Source of the DNA: Serpula lacrymans var. lacrymans S7.9
Lineage: Eukaryota; Basidiomycota; Agaricomycetes; Boletales; Serpulaceae
Direction of reading: 5' to 3'
NCBI RefSeq assembly: GCF_000218685.1
Contig: NW_006763290.1
Span: 2,112,871-2,176,870, forward strand
Length of the DNA stretch: 64,000 nt
The translations under genes were made by a program, and so were the position numbers. Position 1 is the stretch's first letter; each line of letters starts with the position of its first letter. The notes under the pieces are model-generated. The model was given only the letters and a program-made list of their open reading frames with translations, searched no databases and was not told where the DNA came from. Positions 1 to 9,467 of the stretch are shown here, in pieces.

Positions 1-1913
1 GGAAATATGTATCTAGCCAAAATAGGAACTATACAGTGGTACAGCATAGCAAAACACAGAATAAAATAAGCATTTGCATATTTTAAAGCTAATAGAGCAA
101 TAAATAACTTTTGATGCAATTATAGAATACTTTCTAGAGAGAATTGTTTTAACCTAGGTGCATATGGGACAGGACCTAATCAGATATGGGATGAGACCTA
201 GGTGTATATGGGACAAGACCTAATGTGGGATGAGACCTATGCACATATGGGACAAAACCTAGGCATTACTTGGGAACTTGATATTTCATTCCAAGGCCTG
301 TCAGTGATAAGGGCAGCAGTAATAGTGGATAACCTTTGAGTGTGGCACTAAAAATGATGTAACATTGTACAGATGTGGGTTCTGGCATTGTTGAAGGTCT
401 ACAGAATTATTACAGGGACTATGTTGTCTGTTTCAGTTCTTGCAAATTGTAACAATTGTTGCCAATGTTATTTCAGAAGAAGGCAATAAACAGCTTCTGG
501 CATAACAGGGACTTAAGTCTTGATTCCTTCAATATCAATTCTCAGCATTTTTAAACATCCAACCATAAGTTCAGAAGGTCTGCTGGCATCTGTGTTCTCA
601 TACTTATTTGTTGGTTACTGGGTGCAATCATTTTATTCTGGAGATCCCCATATATGATGAAAATTTCTGATTGTTTGTCCAAGAAGTGGAGTTCCTGATG
701 AATTACATTGAGGTTGACTTATGACTTCTATAAAGATGTAGTGTGCTCCACTTTTAGTGGGAGTAGAGAAGCCTTTTAGCATAATAGCATTGACTTATGC
801 TCTAGTTGTTGATAAGAGATTTTGTTGGGTATTGTAGTTGTCAACCAATTCCTTCTACAAGTTGAAGCTAATACAAAATGGTGACACTATAGACCACTAC
901 GTTCAGTAATTTTGTTTTTTATACATCTGGCCTCGCTATCTTGAATTCATATATAAACATCAGTGTGAGTTTATTGTGACTGAGAATATCTGTGGAGATG
1001 AAATCAAGGGTGCTGATTTTAGTAGCATATAGGTCTTTTCTAGTTAGGCTGTCGTTTAGTCTTTTGTCATTTCTTTCTTAGACTGGGTGCATTTGCATTT
1101 AATTTTATTGTAGCTAGTGTAGTTGCACTCTGATCTTTATCTAGCTTATCTTGTACAGTGACCATAGTAGCTTATTGTCAACAATATTGAAAAATAAATA
1201 TTAATGTTGTCAGATTTGGGCAGACCTAGCATTTTAAGGAGTTGTTGGCTTAGCTGCAGATACATTGTTGAGTGGTCCTCTGAATTGTTTATCAAATGAG
1301 GTTTCAGGTCCTCTAGAATTCAAAGGAATAGCTATTCTATTAGTTATTTGAAGATATTGCCTTTCTCAGATGATTATATATATATAAATACATTCCCAGA
1401 TTACACTATAGTCCCAAATGTAATAGCTAGAAGAATTTTAGAAGTGGCAGTTAGGTAAGTTTGACTGGGTTTGACTGGGTTTTGTAAGGATATTCCTGGG
1501 TTGTCAGTGGAAAATTTTGTTTGAAAATATTGTTACAGTGATGTTGAGATAAAAGTAGGAGCTACACTTATATAGTTATAAGTACAAAGCATATAACACA
1601 AATATAACACACTGAATGGATAGGGTCACCAACATTTAGCAAATGTATTTTGGTAGTAAGATCCTCAACTTCTGTAATTGTGGACTTGTTCTTTGAGGAT
1701 CCAAATGCTATGGTTTTGGTGTATATTTCTTGGTATTTATACATTTAAAATGATAGTTTTCTTAAAATGGTGAATTTTGTACTGTTGTTGGCTCCAGGGT
1801 ATTGTTTATAGTGTTGCCACAGTTTGGTTATAGATGGGTTTTATTTAGTTATTATTAGTTAAGCCCTAATCTGGTTTATAAAATTTATAGAAACCACAGT
1901 TTCAGTTTAATAT
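1..1913. other. AT-rich intergenic DNA without a recognisable gene
   Basis: No open frame of useful length or recognisable protein similarity is visible on either strand. The stretch is AT-rich with short homopolymer runs and contains the tandem repeat listed at 153-263. It ends at the TA target duplication of the mariner-like element. I see no RNA gene or regulatory motif that I could defend. Confidence 0.6.
153..263. repeat. 22-bp tandem repeat, about five units
   Basis: Five consecutive units start with CCTA and contain ATATGGGA(C/T)(A/G)(A/G)GA. Four units are exactly 22 bp and the fourth is shortened to 17 bp. Units alternate between CCTAGG and CCTAAT starts, suggesting a 44-bp higher-order unit. 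Looser relatives (TATGGGAC, TGTGGGATAA) are scattered around 5460-6110. Confidence 0.75.
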
Positions 1914-1915
1914 TA

Positions 1916-2016
1916 CAGCTGATTCGCAAAACATTGGCTGCACCAACTTTTTCTCTCGTGTCTGTTTTAGTTTAGTTATATGATCTGAATTCCAAAAATG
2001 GAAATAATGTGGAATC
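1916..2016 (+). repeat. Left terminal inverted repeat of the mariner-like element
   Basis: About 101 bp, matching the reverse complement of 4907-5008 at roughly 85% by eye. Shared blocks include TTGGCTGCACCAACTTT, ATATGATCTGAATTCC and GGAAATAA. It starts directly after a TA dinucleotide. Confidence 0.85.
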
Positions 2017-2067
2017 CCAGCAGCTGCAAACATGTAACCCATCAATAACACTTTGCTATTGACTACC

Positions 2068-3068
2068 ATGCCCTACAGACAGATCAGCAAGGATATCAAG
2101 GAGCGCGCTCTTTGGTTAATAGAGCATAACTACATCCCATCTGACATCTGCAACATTTTTGGCATCTTTGAGTGTTCCCTTTGCCACTGGCAGGCCAATC
2201 AAGAAGCATTTGGCTCTGTAGCACCTCCTATGTACCCCACTCAAGGCCGCCCATATATCCTTGATGCAAACCAAGCCAAGAGGATATATTCGCTGCTTGA
2301 AGACACCCCAGAGATGTACCTGGACAAAATTCAAGACTGGTTAGCCCTTGCACATGATGTGCACATATTGAAGACCGCTTTTTTCAAACATATTAGAGAT
2401 GCAGGGCTAACTTATAAGGTTCTACAAAAAGCAGCAGCAGAAAGGGATAACAATTTGAGGGAGAAGTGGTTGAAGGACATCAATACACACTTTACAGCCA
2501 GCAGTTTGCCATGATTGACAAAACCAGCAAGGATGACCGGACAATTTATCAACACTACAAACGGGTGCCCAAAGGTCGTGCTGCGGTTCAGGCTAATTTT
2601 GCTTGGGGAGAACACTACAGTTTAGTAGCAGCACTCACACTCAACAGATATCTGGCCATGAATGTAGTCCACAGTTCTGTCAATGGTGAGGATTTTTTCG
2701 ATTTTATTGTAAATGATGTGGTACATTTTTTTTGTTTATATTTATGCTCATCATTCTAACAAAATGAATGCTGTTTGTGAAGTTGTAGAAAGTGTAGGGT
2801 GTGTGTTGATCTTTTTGCTGCCATACTCCCCAGACTTGAATTCAGTTGAAGAGAGTTTTAGTTGTGGTACAATTTTCTCTTTTTAGCTTACGTTTTAGGC
2901 TAACACTTGGTTTTTTTAGTCAAAAGCTGGATCCACTGTAACTATGTTTGCATTCAAGAACATGAATATCCAAAAGTCGCTTTGCTTGAGGCTGTACATA
3001 CTGTGACAGCTGACAAGGCTCAAGAGTGGTTTACACACTCCAGATATAATGTAGAAACTGTATTTTAG
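2068..3068 (+). pseudogene. Tc1/mariner (IS630-like) transposase, frameshifted
   Basis: The first frame starts at ATG 2068 (MPYRQISKDIKERALWLIEH) and gives a helix-turn-helix region with the linker typical of fungal Tc1/mariner transposases. The frame is lost near 2490-2510 and continues in a second frame with AMIDKTSKDDRTIY, the region of the first catalytic Asp, where the usual following Glu is replaced by Lys. A third frame holds LPYSPDLNSVEESFS, the third acidic residue of the DDE/DDD triad. The segment that should carry the second catalytic Asp is missing around 2700-2760. The C-terminal end (HEYPKVALLEAVHTVTADKA) is readable up to a TAG at 3066. It belongs to the TIR-bounded element 1914-5010 and cannot make active enzyme. 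Confidence 0.85.
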
Positions 3069-3663
3069 TGTATGTTGGCCATTTTCTGTGTAAAAATGCA
3101 CAAAACAATATTGTATTGTCCGATTACGGGTGTAAATGAGTGTATGTAAGACTAAATATGGTGATCTTTCTTATATCTATGGTAGGCCTTCAAAACACGA
3201 GCCCATGCAAGAGGCTTGGATCCTGCTTCCCTATACTGTTGTTCTGTAACAGCCTCCAGATTGTCCCACCATGAAACCCAACCAATCCAAGCTACTTTTG
3301 ACATCTTCACCAAGCTTTTACAGCTCACAAAACAACAAGAGGCTGCAAGATTCAATTAGCAGGGATGACAAATGGTTTGTTCCTTCAATTTCTTCTTTTT
3401 GTGGGCTGGATCTGACAAAATGCGACTCTAAACCATGCATACCCATGCCCATACTCATTCCTAGACTAACGCACATTCCCGCACTCATTCCCACACTCAT
3501 TCCCACATATATTCTGACAAAACCGGATAAACCCGGTCTCTGCCGAAGCAGCCATTGTTCTCCATGGAGCATAGCCACCACTCTATGGAGTAACCATTGT
3601 TCTCCTAGGAGTCATTATACTGTAGTGAGTAGCACCTCTGACTATAAGTAGTAGGGGGTTTAG

Positions 3664-3673
3664 TATAAAAATA
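3664..3673 (+). promoter_or_regulatory. TATA-like box of the LTR promoter
   Basis: TATAAAAATA lies 16 bp upstream of the leader block that begins GTTTCTATAG. The same box is at 6398-6407 in LTR copy 2. In Copia-1 (51180-56424) it has become TATAGGAATA in both LTRs. Transcription probably starts in the leader block. This is inferred from position. Confidence 0.45.
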
Positions 3674-3711
3674 CCTCAGTCGTTTCTATAGCCTCTTGGG
3701 CAGCGGCTGAA

Positions 3712-3763
3712 GTATGTTACATTACATTTATTAGAGATCACCTTAAACTAACATCAATTGTAG
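3712..3763 (+). other. Intron-like 52-bp segment inside LTR copy 1
   Basis: Starts GTATGT, has a branch-site-like CTAAC 13-17 bases before its end and closes with TTGTAG: the size and signals of a fungal spliceosomal intron. The base before it is A here and G in the other copies (CTGAA versus CTGAG). A second copy of the flanks without the segment lies at 3789-3828, joined at 3818/3819. Confidence 0.6.
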
Positions 3764-4733
3764 TTTCACTTAGGTAAATAATAAAGTTGTTTCTATAGCC
3801 TCTCGGGCAGCGGCTGAGTTTCACTTAGGTTTATTATATTCCACCCATTGGCATACCAAATCCCATTGGAAAAGCGGTTAAAGGGTTGTAACCAACAAAT
3901 GGAGAGAATGCAAGAGGATTAGCAGATAGATTGAAGTAGGGAAAATGCATTGAGGATGGGAGTGGTGCGGTGGTGGTTTTTGCAGCAGGAGATCTGGGGG
4001 GCCTCTTTTCTGTCAAGGTATGTACCTTCAACGCTTGTTTTACTTTGAACAACAGTGATCCAGTAGGGATTTTTTCAAGTGTAGTATCACCTTTCAATAT
4101 AGCAGTGGCCCAAACCATACAGTGGGGGTGTGTCAGTTCAAAATGTAGGTCACCAGCCCAATGGTGGAAGCATGCAATGCTCTTATGCATAATGCACAAG
4201 CCAGGCTTTTATTTGTTCAGTATCTTACTAGCTAAATCCTCTATTTCGACGTCTAGCTTCTGCTCAAACATTGTGATGCGTATGCTAAACTAGTACACCA
4301 GACTATAATCACTTTTTCCGTAGTCAGTCCACCCTCAACTTCCTAATCATACTTGTTCTCACCTTCAATCTGAGTGGCCTGTGCAACAGACAGGGGCTGA
4401 AGCAGGAGCAGGGGGTAGAGGGATGAGAATGGCCAGTTTGATTGGCAGAACAGCGGGTTTAATTGGTGGCCTATGCACCAGTGGATATGGTGGGTAGATG
4501 GCTTGAATATCGGCCTCATCCAGGCTATCCTCACTGTTGGGCATATCTTGGAGGATAGAGATGGGAGGGATGGTGTTAGGATCACTATTACTAGCTTGTA
4601 AGTCAATGATTCACAAAATGAGAAGGGTAAAACGGCACTTACAACCTTGGAGCAAGATCATGACATGGCGGCAGCAGGGAGCTTTATTCTTGAGTGTAAG
4701 GAATCATTTCTAAAGAGTGGCAGTGGCAGCACC

Positions 4734-4884
4734 TAACAATGTGACGAAATTCTCATTAGCAAACAGTAGGGACTTTATACTACAAGGAACATGATAGACT
4801 GCAGCTGCTAACAATGTGACAAGATTCTCATTAGTAAAGAGTAGAGACTTTATACTACAAGGAACATGCTAGACTGCAGGCTGC
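4734..4884 (+). repeat. Tandem duplication, two 75-bp units
   Basis: Units at 4734-4808 and 4809-4884 both read TAACAATGTGAC, then ATTCTCATTAG, then GACTTTATACTACAAGGAAC and AGACTGCA. They differ at only a handful of positions. The duplication lies just inside the right TIR of the mariner-like element. Confidence 0.85.
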
Positions 4885-4906
4885 AGCACACTATAGTACA
4901 TACTAG

Positions 4907-5008
4907 AGATTCCACCTTATTTCCTTTTTTGGAATTCAGATCATATTACTAAGCTAGAACAGACGCAAGAGACAAAGTTGGTGCAGCCAACATTTTCCAA
5001 ATCAGCTG
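4907..5008 (-). repeat. Right terminal inverted repeat of the mariner-like element
   Basis: Reverse complement of the left repeat at 1916-2016, ending in CAGCTG followed by TA at 5009-5010. The first 80 bp are the best conserved part. Confidence 0.85.
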
Positions 5009-5259
5009 TAACTTATCACTGATTTCAAACTAGGACAGCACTTTTTTTGCTTATGCTACTTCTCTTACCAGTCAGGTTGATGAAACTATTAGTCATCTGC
5101 AAAATGTTCTCACTCAGATAAGTTCTTTCTATTTGTTCTCCACCAGTGTCTTTGTCATTGCTAAAATCCTCATTCTTCACTCACTATTAGTGCCTATTAG
5201 CTCCCAAGTGCTAAGCCATTGGACTTTACTAGATGATCAAAGCTGACAAGTAAAGGTTG

Positions 5260-5440
5260 GGATATTAGAATAGTCAAGGTCAAATCCTATTAGCCTTGTT
5301 AGACAACATACATCCTGAGTTGGTATTGGACAAAGGCTAGTAGCTCAGTTGGTAGAGCACCACTATATATAGGTAGAGGTCCTGGGCTCAATCCCCAGCT
5401 GGTCCACTTTGCTTTTATGCACTCCCTGTGGTCAGGTGAC
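5260..5440 (+). mobile_element. tRNA-derived SINE, copy 1
   Basis: The core 5335-5406 has tRNA character: a box-A-like TAGCTCAGTTGGTAGAGC and a perfect T-stem CTGGG/CCCAG around a 7-base loop. The acceptor stem needs several G-T pairs and the anticodon loop is ATATATA. A second copy with the same upstream (GCCTTGTTAGACAACAT) and downstream (CTGGTCCA, TTTGCTTTT) sequence lies on the minus strand at 43740-43935. Conserved flanks beyond the tRNA part point to a dispersed SINE, not to two tRNA genes. Confidence 0.7.
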
Positions 5441-5881
5441 ACTTAGAGGTTACATGCTAAAATCTAATATGGGACAGGCCATTTCAAGTTAGGCTTATTA
5501 AAGTTATCCCAAGTGGATTTAGCTGTGTGTATGGGGTAGTTATGTAGGTCACATCCCAGATATTAGTATATATTAGACTAGTTTGATACTAAGACACTAA
5601 TATATACAATAAGTAACTCTCTTATTTGTCACTTATATGTGTATGGTTGTATAACTTTTGCTGAGCATATTCAGATCTTCAAAAGCCACATAGGATTTTT
5701 CTATGGTTCTCCCCAATTGAAAATATGATATTCTAACTACACAATGGTGCCCTCCATAGTCCTCAATAACAATATGAACTCTGCCTAGGTAACATGGTCT
5801 CATAATTAGTACCTCAAACATATCACCTCATAAGGCTTTATTCTAGGCCTAAATATATATAAGATGGGACTTAAGTACATA

Positions 5882-6019
5882 CACTGTGGGGATTGACTTA
5901 TATGAGCTCAGCTTATATGCTGAAGATATTGGATATCTGTGTTTTGATTGGCTGAAAAAAGCTAAAATTGAATATTTTCAGCATATAAGCTGGGCTTATA
6001 TAAGTCGATCCCCACAGTG
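5882..6019. mobile_element. 138-bp MITE with CACTG termini
   Basis: The left end reads CACTGTGGGGATTGACTTAT and the reverse complement of the right end reads CACTGTGGGGATCGACTTAT. The repeat continues for about 42 bp per arm (AGCTTATATGCTGA at its inner end) with four mismatches. ATA flanks both sides (5879-5881, 6020-6022), a 3-bp duplication. CACT termini with a 3-bp duplication are the hallmark of the CACTA superfamily, to which fungal Plavaka elements are related. It has no coding capacity, so it would depend on transposase from elsewhere. Confidence 0.8.
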
Positions 6020-6229
6020 ATATGGGATAAGACATTACTCTATACATGTGGGATAATGTCCAAGTGCATATAGAATGAGACCTTTATACATGTGGGAGAA
6101 TATATATTTTAATACATGGTATGGCATAGGCTCTTTCTTCACTTGGGATAAAATTTAAAATAGTGTTGGATTTTAACTGATGAATTAACAAGTAGAGAGA
6201 AACAAACAAGACAATATAGGTGAACTACG

Positions 6230-6570
6230 TGACAAAACCAGATAAACCCGGTCTCTGCCAAAGCAGCCATTGTTCTCCATGAGCATAGCCACCACTCCAT
6301 GAAGTCACCATTGTTCTCCTAGGAGCACAATTGTACTCCTAGGAGTCATTATACTATAGCAAGTAGCACCTCCAACTATAAATAGTAGGGGGTTTAGTAT
6401 AAAAATACCTCAGTCGTTTCTATAGCCTCTTGGGCAGCGGCTGAGGTATGTTACATTACATTTATTGGAGATTACCTTAAACTAACATCAATTGTAGTTT
6501 CACATAGGTAAATAATACAGTTGTTTCTATAGCCTTTCGGGCAGCGGCTGAGTTTCACATAGTTTTATTA
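6230..6570 (+). mobile_element. Solo LTR of the Copia-1 family (copy 2)
   Basis: 341 bp from TGACAAAACCAGATAAACCC to GTTTTATTA, matching LTR copy 1 and the Copia-1 LTRs. The flanking pentamers (CTACG, CTTAT) do not match, so it may have formed by recombination between different insertions, or the flanks have diverged. It has TATAAAAATA at 6398-6407, the intron-like segment at 6446-6497 and the intron-less second copy at 6523-6562. It carries a private variant, CACATAG for CACTTAG, in both copies of the duplicated part. Confidence 0.9.
6446..6497 (+). other. Intron-like 52-bp segment inside LTR copy 2
   Basis: GTATGT at the start, CTAAC near the end, TTGTAG at the end, preceded by GGGCAGCGGCTGAG and followed by TTTCACATAG. 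The second copy at 6523-6562 joins CTGAG directly to TTTCACATAG (6552/6553). Confidence 0.65.
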
Positions 6571-6708
6571 CTTATTACATTGCTACTACTCAACTAGGTG
6601 TTTTATCAACTTGTATTCTCAAACTGCTCTAAATAAATATATTTGGCATCCTACAAATTTAACCTGGGCTTTGGCTTACATTGGTATGGATGTAAAATGA
6701 TGGTACAA

Positions 6709-7044
6709 TCAGTCCTGAATCGAACCACTGAGCAGTAATAATATTGCAGGCGTACTGCATGTAAAGATAGGTCTGGAACAAAAAGTGTGTGCCATGCAAT
6801 CATATGGTGAGTCAGATCTAATACTCCAAGTCCTCAGAGTGCTAGTGTATACCGCACATCTTTGAAGGTGAACTAGTTGTCGAAGACCCTGGATATCTTC
6901 CTCGGCTTGATGGCATCCTTGAACGGCAGCTATGAGATCTGCTTTGTACATCTGCAGCTGCATCATATATTGCCAATATTGCTGCTCAGCAGCTACCTTT
7001 TCAGCAAAGTGTTCATCCCGAGAGGTGTAAACAAGAGCCAGCAA
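6709..7044 (-). CDS. Unrecognised coding fragment with coiled-coil character
   Basis: The minus strand reads roughly DEHFAEKVAAEQQYWQYMMQ, LQMYKADLIAAVQGCHQAEE and DIQGLRQLVHLQ, a helical, Gln/Ala/Leu-rich stretch likely to form a coiled coil. The frame is open further upstream of 7044 with PPTDITRLLALV. No ATG start is evident, so this is best read as an exon or gene fragment. It lies downstream of the other minus-strand pieces at 7769-13563 and may belong to the same gene. I do not recognise the family. Confidence 0.35.
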   Translation of the reverse strand: MLALVYTSRDEHFAEKVAAEQQYWQYMMQLQMYKADLIAAVQGCHQAEEDIQGLRQLVHLQRCAVYTSTLRTWSIRSDSPYDCMAHTFCSRPIFTCSTPAILLLLSGSIQD

Positions 7045-7768
7045 GCGGGTGATGTCTGTGGGTGGTTTCAGAAATTCTTCCCTCAGTGGACTACAATGAA
7101 ACTGAAGTACAACATTAGCTCACAAGATTGTGGATATCAACAGTGAATATACCTGGGAAGCTGACGGTTCAGTTGTAGGTGCAGCTGGAGTCGGTGAACG
7201 AGTTGTTGATTGAAATGGACCTTTAGTAAATTATATCAGTGGATGGATCTCCTAGCACCAGCTCGTAACATTGTGATCGTAGCCTGGCCTGAATGTATTC
7301 TTGAAAATCAAGTGACTGAAATTGAGATTGGTATCTGATTATCTGATTAGGTCAGAACGGCCCCAGTTGGCCCATTGGAACAGTGCTCTTAGAGCTTGAC
7401 ATATTTGAAGCTTGAATGCTCCACCACTGTGACAGCTGGGGCAGTACTCGGATTTTGAATGTATTCTCTGAGATACTCCAATTCGCTCTATTTTCTGAAT
7501 AAAGGGAATTATAGCAGTGATAGCCAAGCAAATTATGGAGACTTATCTATAGACTGAGCTTCACTGTCTACTTACGGTATCACCTGGCTCCCCTGTCTGA
7601 AGCTGGACAACTTTGAGAAGTTGATAATAGCAAAATTCACCACTGACACTGTATGGCTTTTTACTGGTCAAGTCAAGCTACAACTATATGACCACGCTTC
7701 AGATGCATTGGAAACAATAATATGAATTATACAATGCAAGGGACTTCTCAAAAGGCACAACATAGACG

Positions 7769-8120
7769 CTACTGTACACACCGTGAATGATCCACAACCA
7801 GGTCCTTCAAGTATAGGTGATGGGGTGTAAAAATGGACATAATAAAGATTCTGAGCAGAGAAAAAGTAAAATCATCAACCGCGCCTTTGATTAGTAGTAC
7901 CTTGTGCTCTTGCATGCTCCATATTTTGCCTCCTAGCACTCCTTTTAATACCAACATCATTTGTCCAGCCCCTATTAATAGGAGTAGGACTGCGCCCCCT
8001 CGTCGAGTTTGAACGCCTTCCTGACGGGTTTGCACGGCCTCTGGGAGTTGAATTAGGAATAGCTCTCTCTGTCACATTCCTGCTTCTGCCAGAGTGCACA
8101 CTAACAGATCTAAAACTGGT
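7769..8120 (-). CDS. Basic Arg/Ser/Gly-rich fragment, unrecognised
   Basis: The minus frame starting at 8099 (ATG) reads GRSRNVTERAIPNSTPRGR, then RSNSTRGRSPTP and a further Arg-rich tail: a disordered, positively charged segment. It sits between other minus-strand exon candidates. Nothing identifies a function. It could be a real disordered domain of the neighbouring gene or a chance open frame in a moderately GC-rich patch. Confidence 0.3.
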
Positions 8121-8255
8121 GGGGGACGGGCATCGGGGATCATAATCACTCTCACTACTATGATACCAGGAGTTGTACCTGAGAAGAGCGGTGTCTGTGA
8201 TGCCGTTGGAAAGGTAAAGAAGTAGCTCTTTCCATATCCCATTCCAATCTTGGCA

Positions 8256-8568
8256 TCATCCGTTCTGTATGAGAGAAGTTGAGTGAAAGGAAGTCAGAGG
8301 GGGAGAAGCCAAAGGGGATAAAGAAGTTAAAGGAGACAAAGTAATTGAAAGCGGAGAATTGGGGAAAGACAGGATAAGTTCTTCTTGAGGTGACTCCGGA
8401 AGACCAAACATCAGTTTATTACTGACATCCATGAACACTTCTTTGACTTTTGGGAGAAGATCGCGATCAATATCTATTTGATAATGTCGAGGGATAGATG
8501 GATCATCTAATGCAGACATAATATTGTTGATAGCACCGGTGATCTGATCAAATGCATCTTCCAAGCGT
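8256..8568 (-). CDS. Exon candidate of an unrecognised gene (helical segment plus Ser/Pro/Leu tail)
   Basis: The minus frame reads EDAFDQITGAINNIMSALDD then RDLLPKVKEVFMDVSNKLMF, followed by a Ser/Pro/Leu-rich end. Just upstream is a plausible intron running from GTGTGC to TTGCATAG on the minus strand (about 8614-8681), which would link it to the exon 8682-9387. The joint carries an in-frame TGA near 8570, so the gene looks broken here. Function unknown. Confidence 0.4.
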
Positions 8569-8681
8569 CAAATGGCAGGTCCGTTTTCCTCTGCACAAGG
8601 ATATACAAGCTATGCAAAAAAAGAAGAAAAAATGAATTAGTAAACTCTCACAATGAACGAAAGTCAGCAAGCACACCGCAT

Positions 8682-9387
8682 GAGTAGAATGATTCAGATC
8701 CACGTTGCGCGGGTAAATCACGTGAATATTGACGTCAAACTGGCCAGTAAACATCATGCTGTCATGAAACACCACACAGGGACTAAGCAGGCTAGTCTCC
8801 ATGAGACCACCCATTACACTCCCGTGCAATATCTCATCATCCATCTTCGGTGGGCAACTTGGAGGCTGGTATGAATGTTCCACAAGGTTGATAATAACCC
8901 CAGCTAGTAGGTGAGGATTCCTGTGTAGCATTTTGGCAACCTTGCGCTTGATGTCTGGCAACGACTGCGAGAAGGCGACCTCAAGGCAGAGCAAGTTGAG
9001 ATGAAGCAACCCTGCAACTCCGTCACGGGAACGTATATTCAGCGTTACAATACCATCCAGTACTAAGCCCTATTTTGGATCAAACTTCATCGGCCCCAGC
9101 CCGGGCCCATCTATCCTTGTTGTGCCCCAATCAATACACCCGTATACATTACATGGGAGAACAAGAGCAAAATATTGCTGAATCCAATTGATCATTGCAT
9201 TGTGAACCGGGTAAGGTGCGGTCATTCCTAAGATCTTGGTGTCGTAGTCATAAGTCCATCTAATGTAGCATGAGCTCCAAGCCAGGTAAGGAAAGCCTTG
9301 TGGCTGGTGAGAGTAATTACCTGAGCATTCGGTACTCTGTGCGACCTTTGGTGAGATATTTTTGTAATCAATGGTACTATGCCCCAT
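8682..9387 (-). pseudogene. Exon of an unrecognised gene with an in-frame stop
   Basis: A continuous minus-strand frame runs from 9387 (GHSTIDYKNISPKVAQ) to about 8682 (IHVIYPRNVDLNHST) with one interruption, a TAG at 9070-9072. Both halves are in the same frame and read as folded protein (for example DGIVTLNIRSRDGVAGLLHL and FSQSLPDIKRKVAKMLHRNP). A GT-AG intron at 9388-9467 (80 bp, phase 0) connects it to the upstream exon 9468-9848. The family is not recognised. One stop in an otherwise clean long frame suggests recent decay. Confidence 0.45.
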
Positions 9388-9467
9388 CTATTACAAACGA
9401 CTTGATAATGAACAGAGAAAGTGACGGTCATTCAGGAGAGAACAAGTAAAAGAATACTATACTTTAC

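Larger units (their letters stand above)
3515..3836 (+). mobile_element. Solo LTR of the Copia-1 family (copy 1)
   Basis: 322 bp, starting TGACAAAACCGGATAAACCC and ending TTTATTA, flanked by the 5-bp duplication TATTC (3510-3514 and 3837-3841). It matches the LTRs of the complete element at 51180-56424. It contains a TATA-like box (TATAAAAATA, 3664-3673), an intron-like segment (3712-3763) and a second, intron-less copy of the flanking sequence (3789-3828). It interrupts the reverse-strand fragment 3152-4290. There is no internal region, so it is a product of LTR-LTR recombination. Confidence 0.93.
3152..4290 (-). pseudogene. Unrecognised gene fragment carried in the mariner-like element, split by a solo LTR
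   Basis: On the minus strand, 4290-3837 encodes a region with HPHCMVWATAILKGDTTLEK followed by a Pro/Phe/Met/Gly-rich tail ending GFGMPMGG. Its stop codon is supplied by the end of the LTR inserted at 3515-3836. Skipping the LTR and one copy of its duplication, the frame continues at 3514 with a Met-Gly-rich run (GMSVGMSAGMC, then GMSMGMGM). Further down another frame contains KVAWIGWVSWWDNLEAV. The layout resembles low-complexity proteins common next to basidiomycete transposons, but I assign no function. There are frameshifts and a stop near 4200. Being inside the mariner TIRs, it is probably captured DNA. Confidence 0.5.
1914..5010 (+). mobile_element. Tc1/mariner-like DNA transposon with TA target duplication and ~100-bp TIRs
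   Basis: The left end (1916) reads CAGCTGATTCGCAAAACATT and the reverse complement of the right end (from 5008) reads CAGCTGATTTGGAAAATGTT. The match continues for about 100 bp on each side, and both outer ends abut TA (1914-1915 and 5009-5010), the duplication expected for Tc1/mariner. Inside lie a broken transposase (2068-3068), a solo copia LTR (3515-3836), a minus-strand gene fragment (3152-4290) and a 75-bp tandem duplication. The element is about 3.1 kb, long for the superfamily because of the foreign DNA it carries. It is inactive, since the transposase is frameshifted. Confidence 0.85.

Noticed and set aside
5335..5406. Functional tRNA gene
   Set aside because: The acceptor stem relies on wobble pairs, the anticodon stem has a mismatch, the anticodon loop is ATATATA, and sequence homology with 43740-43935 extends well beyond the tRNA part. 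Called a SINE.
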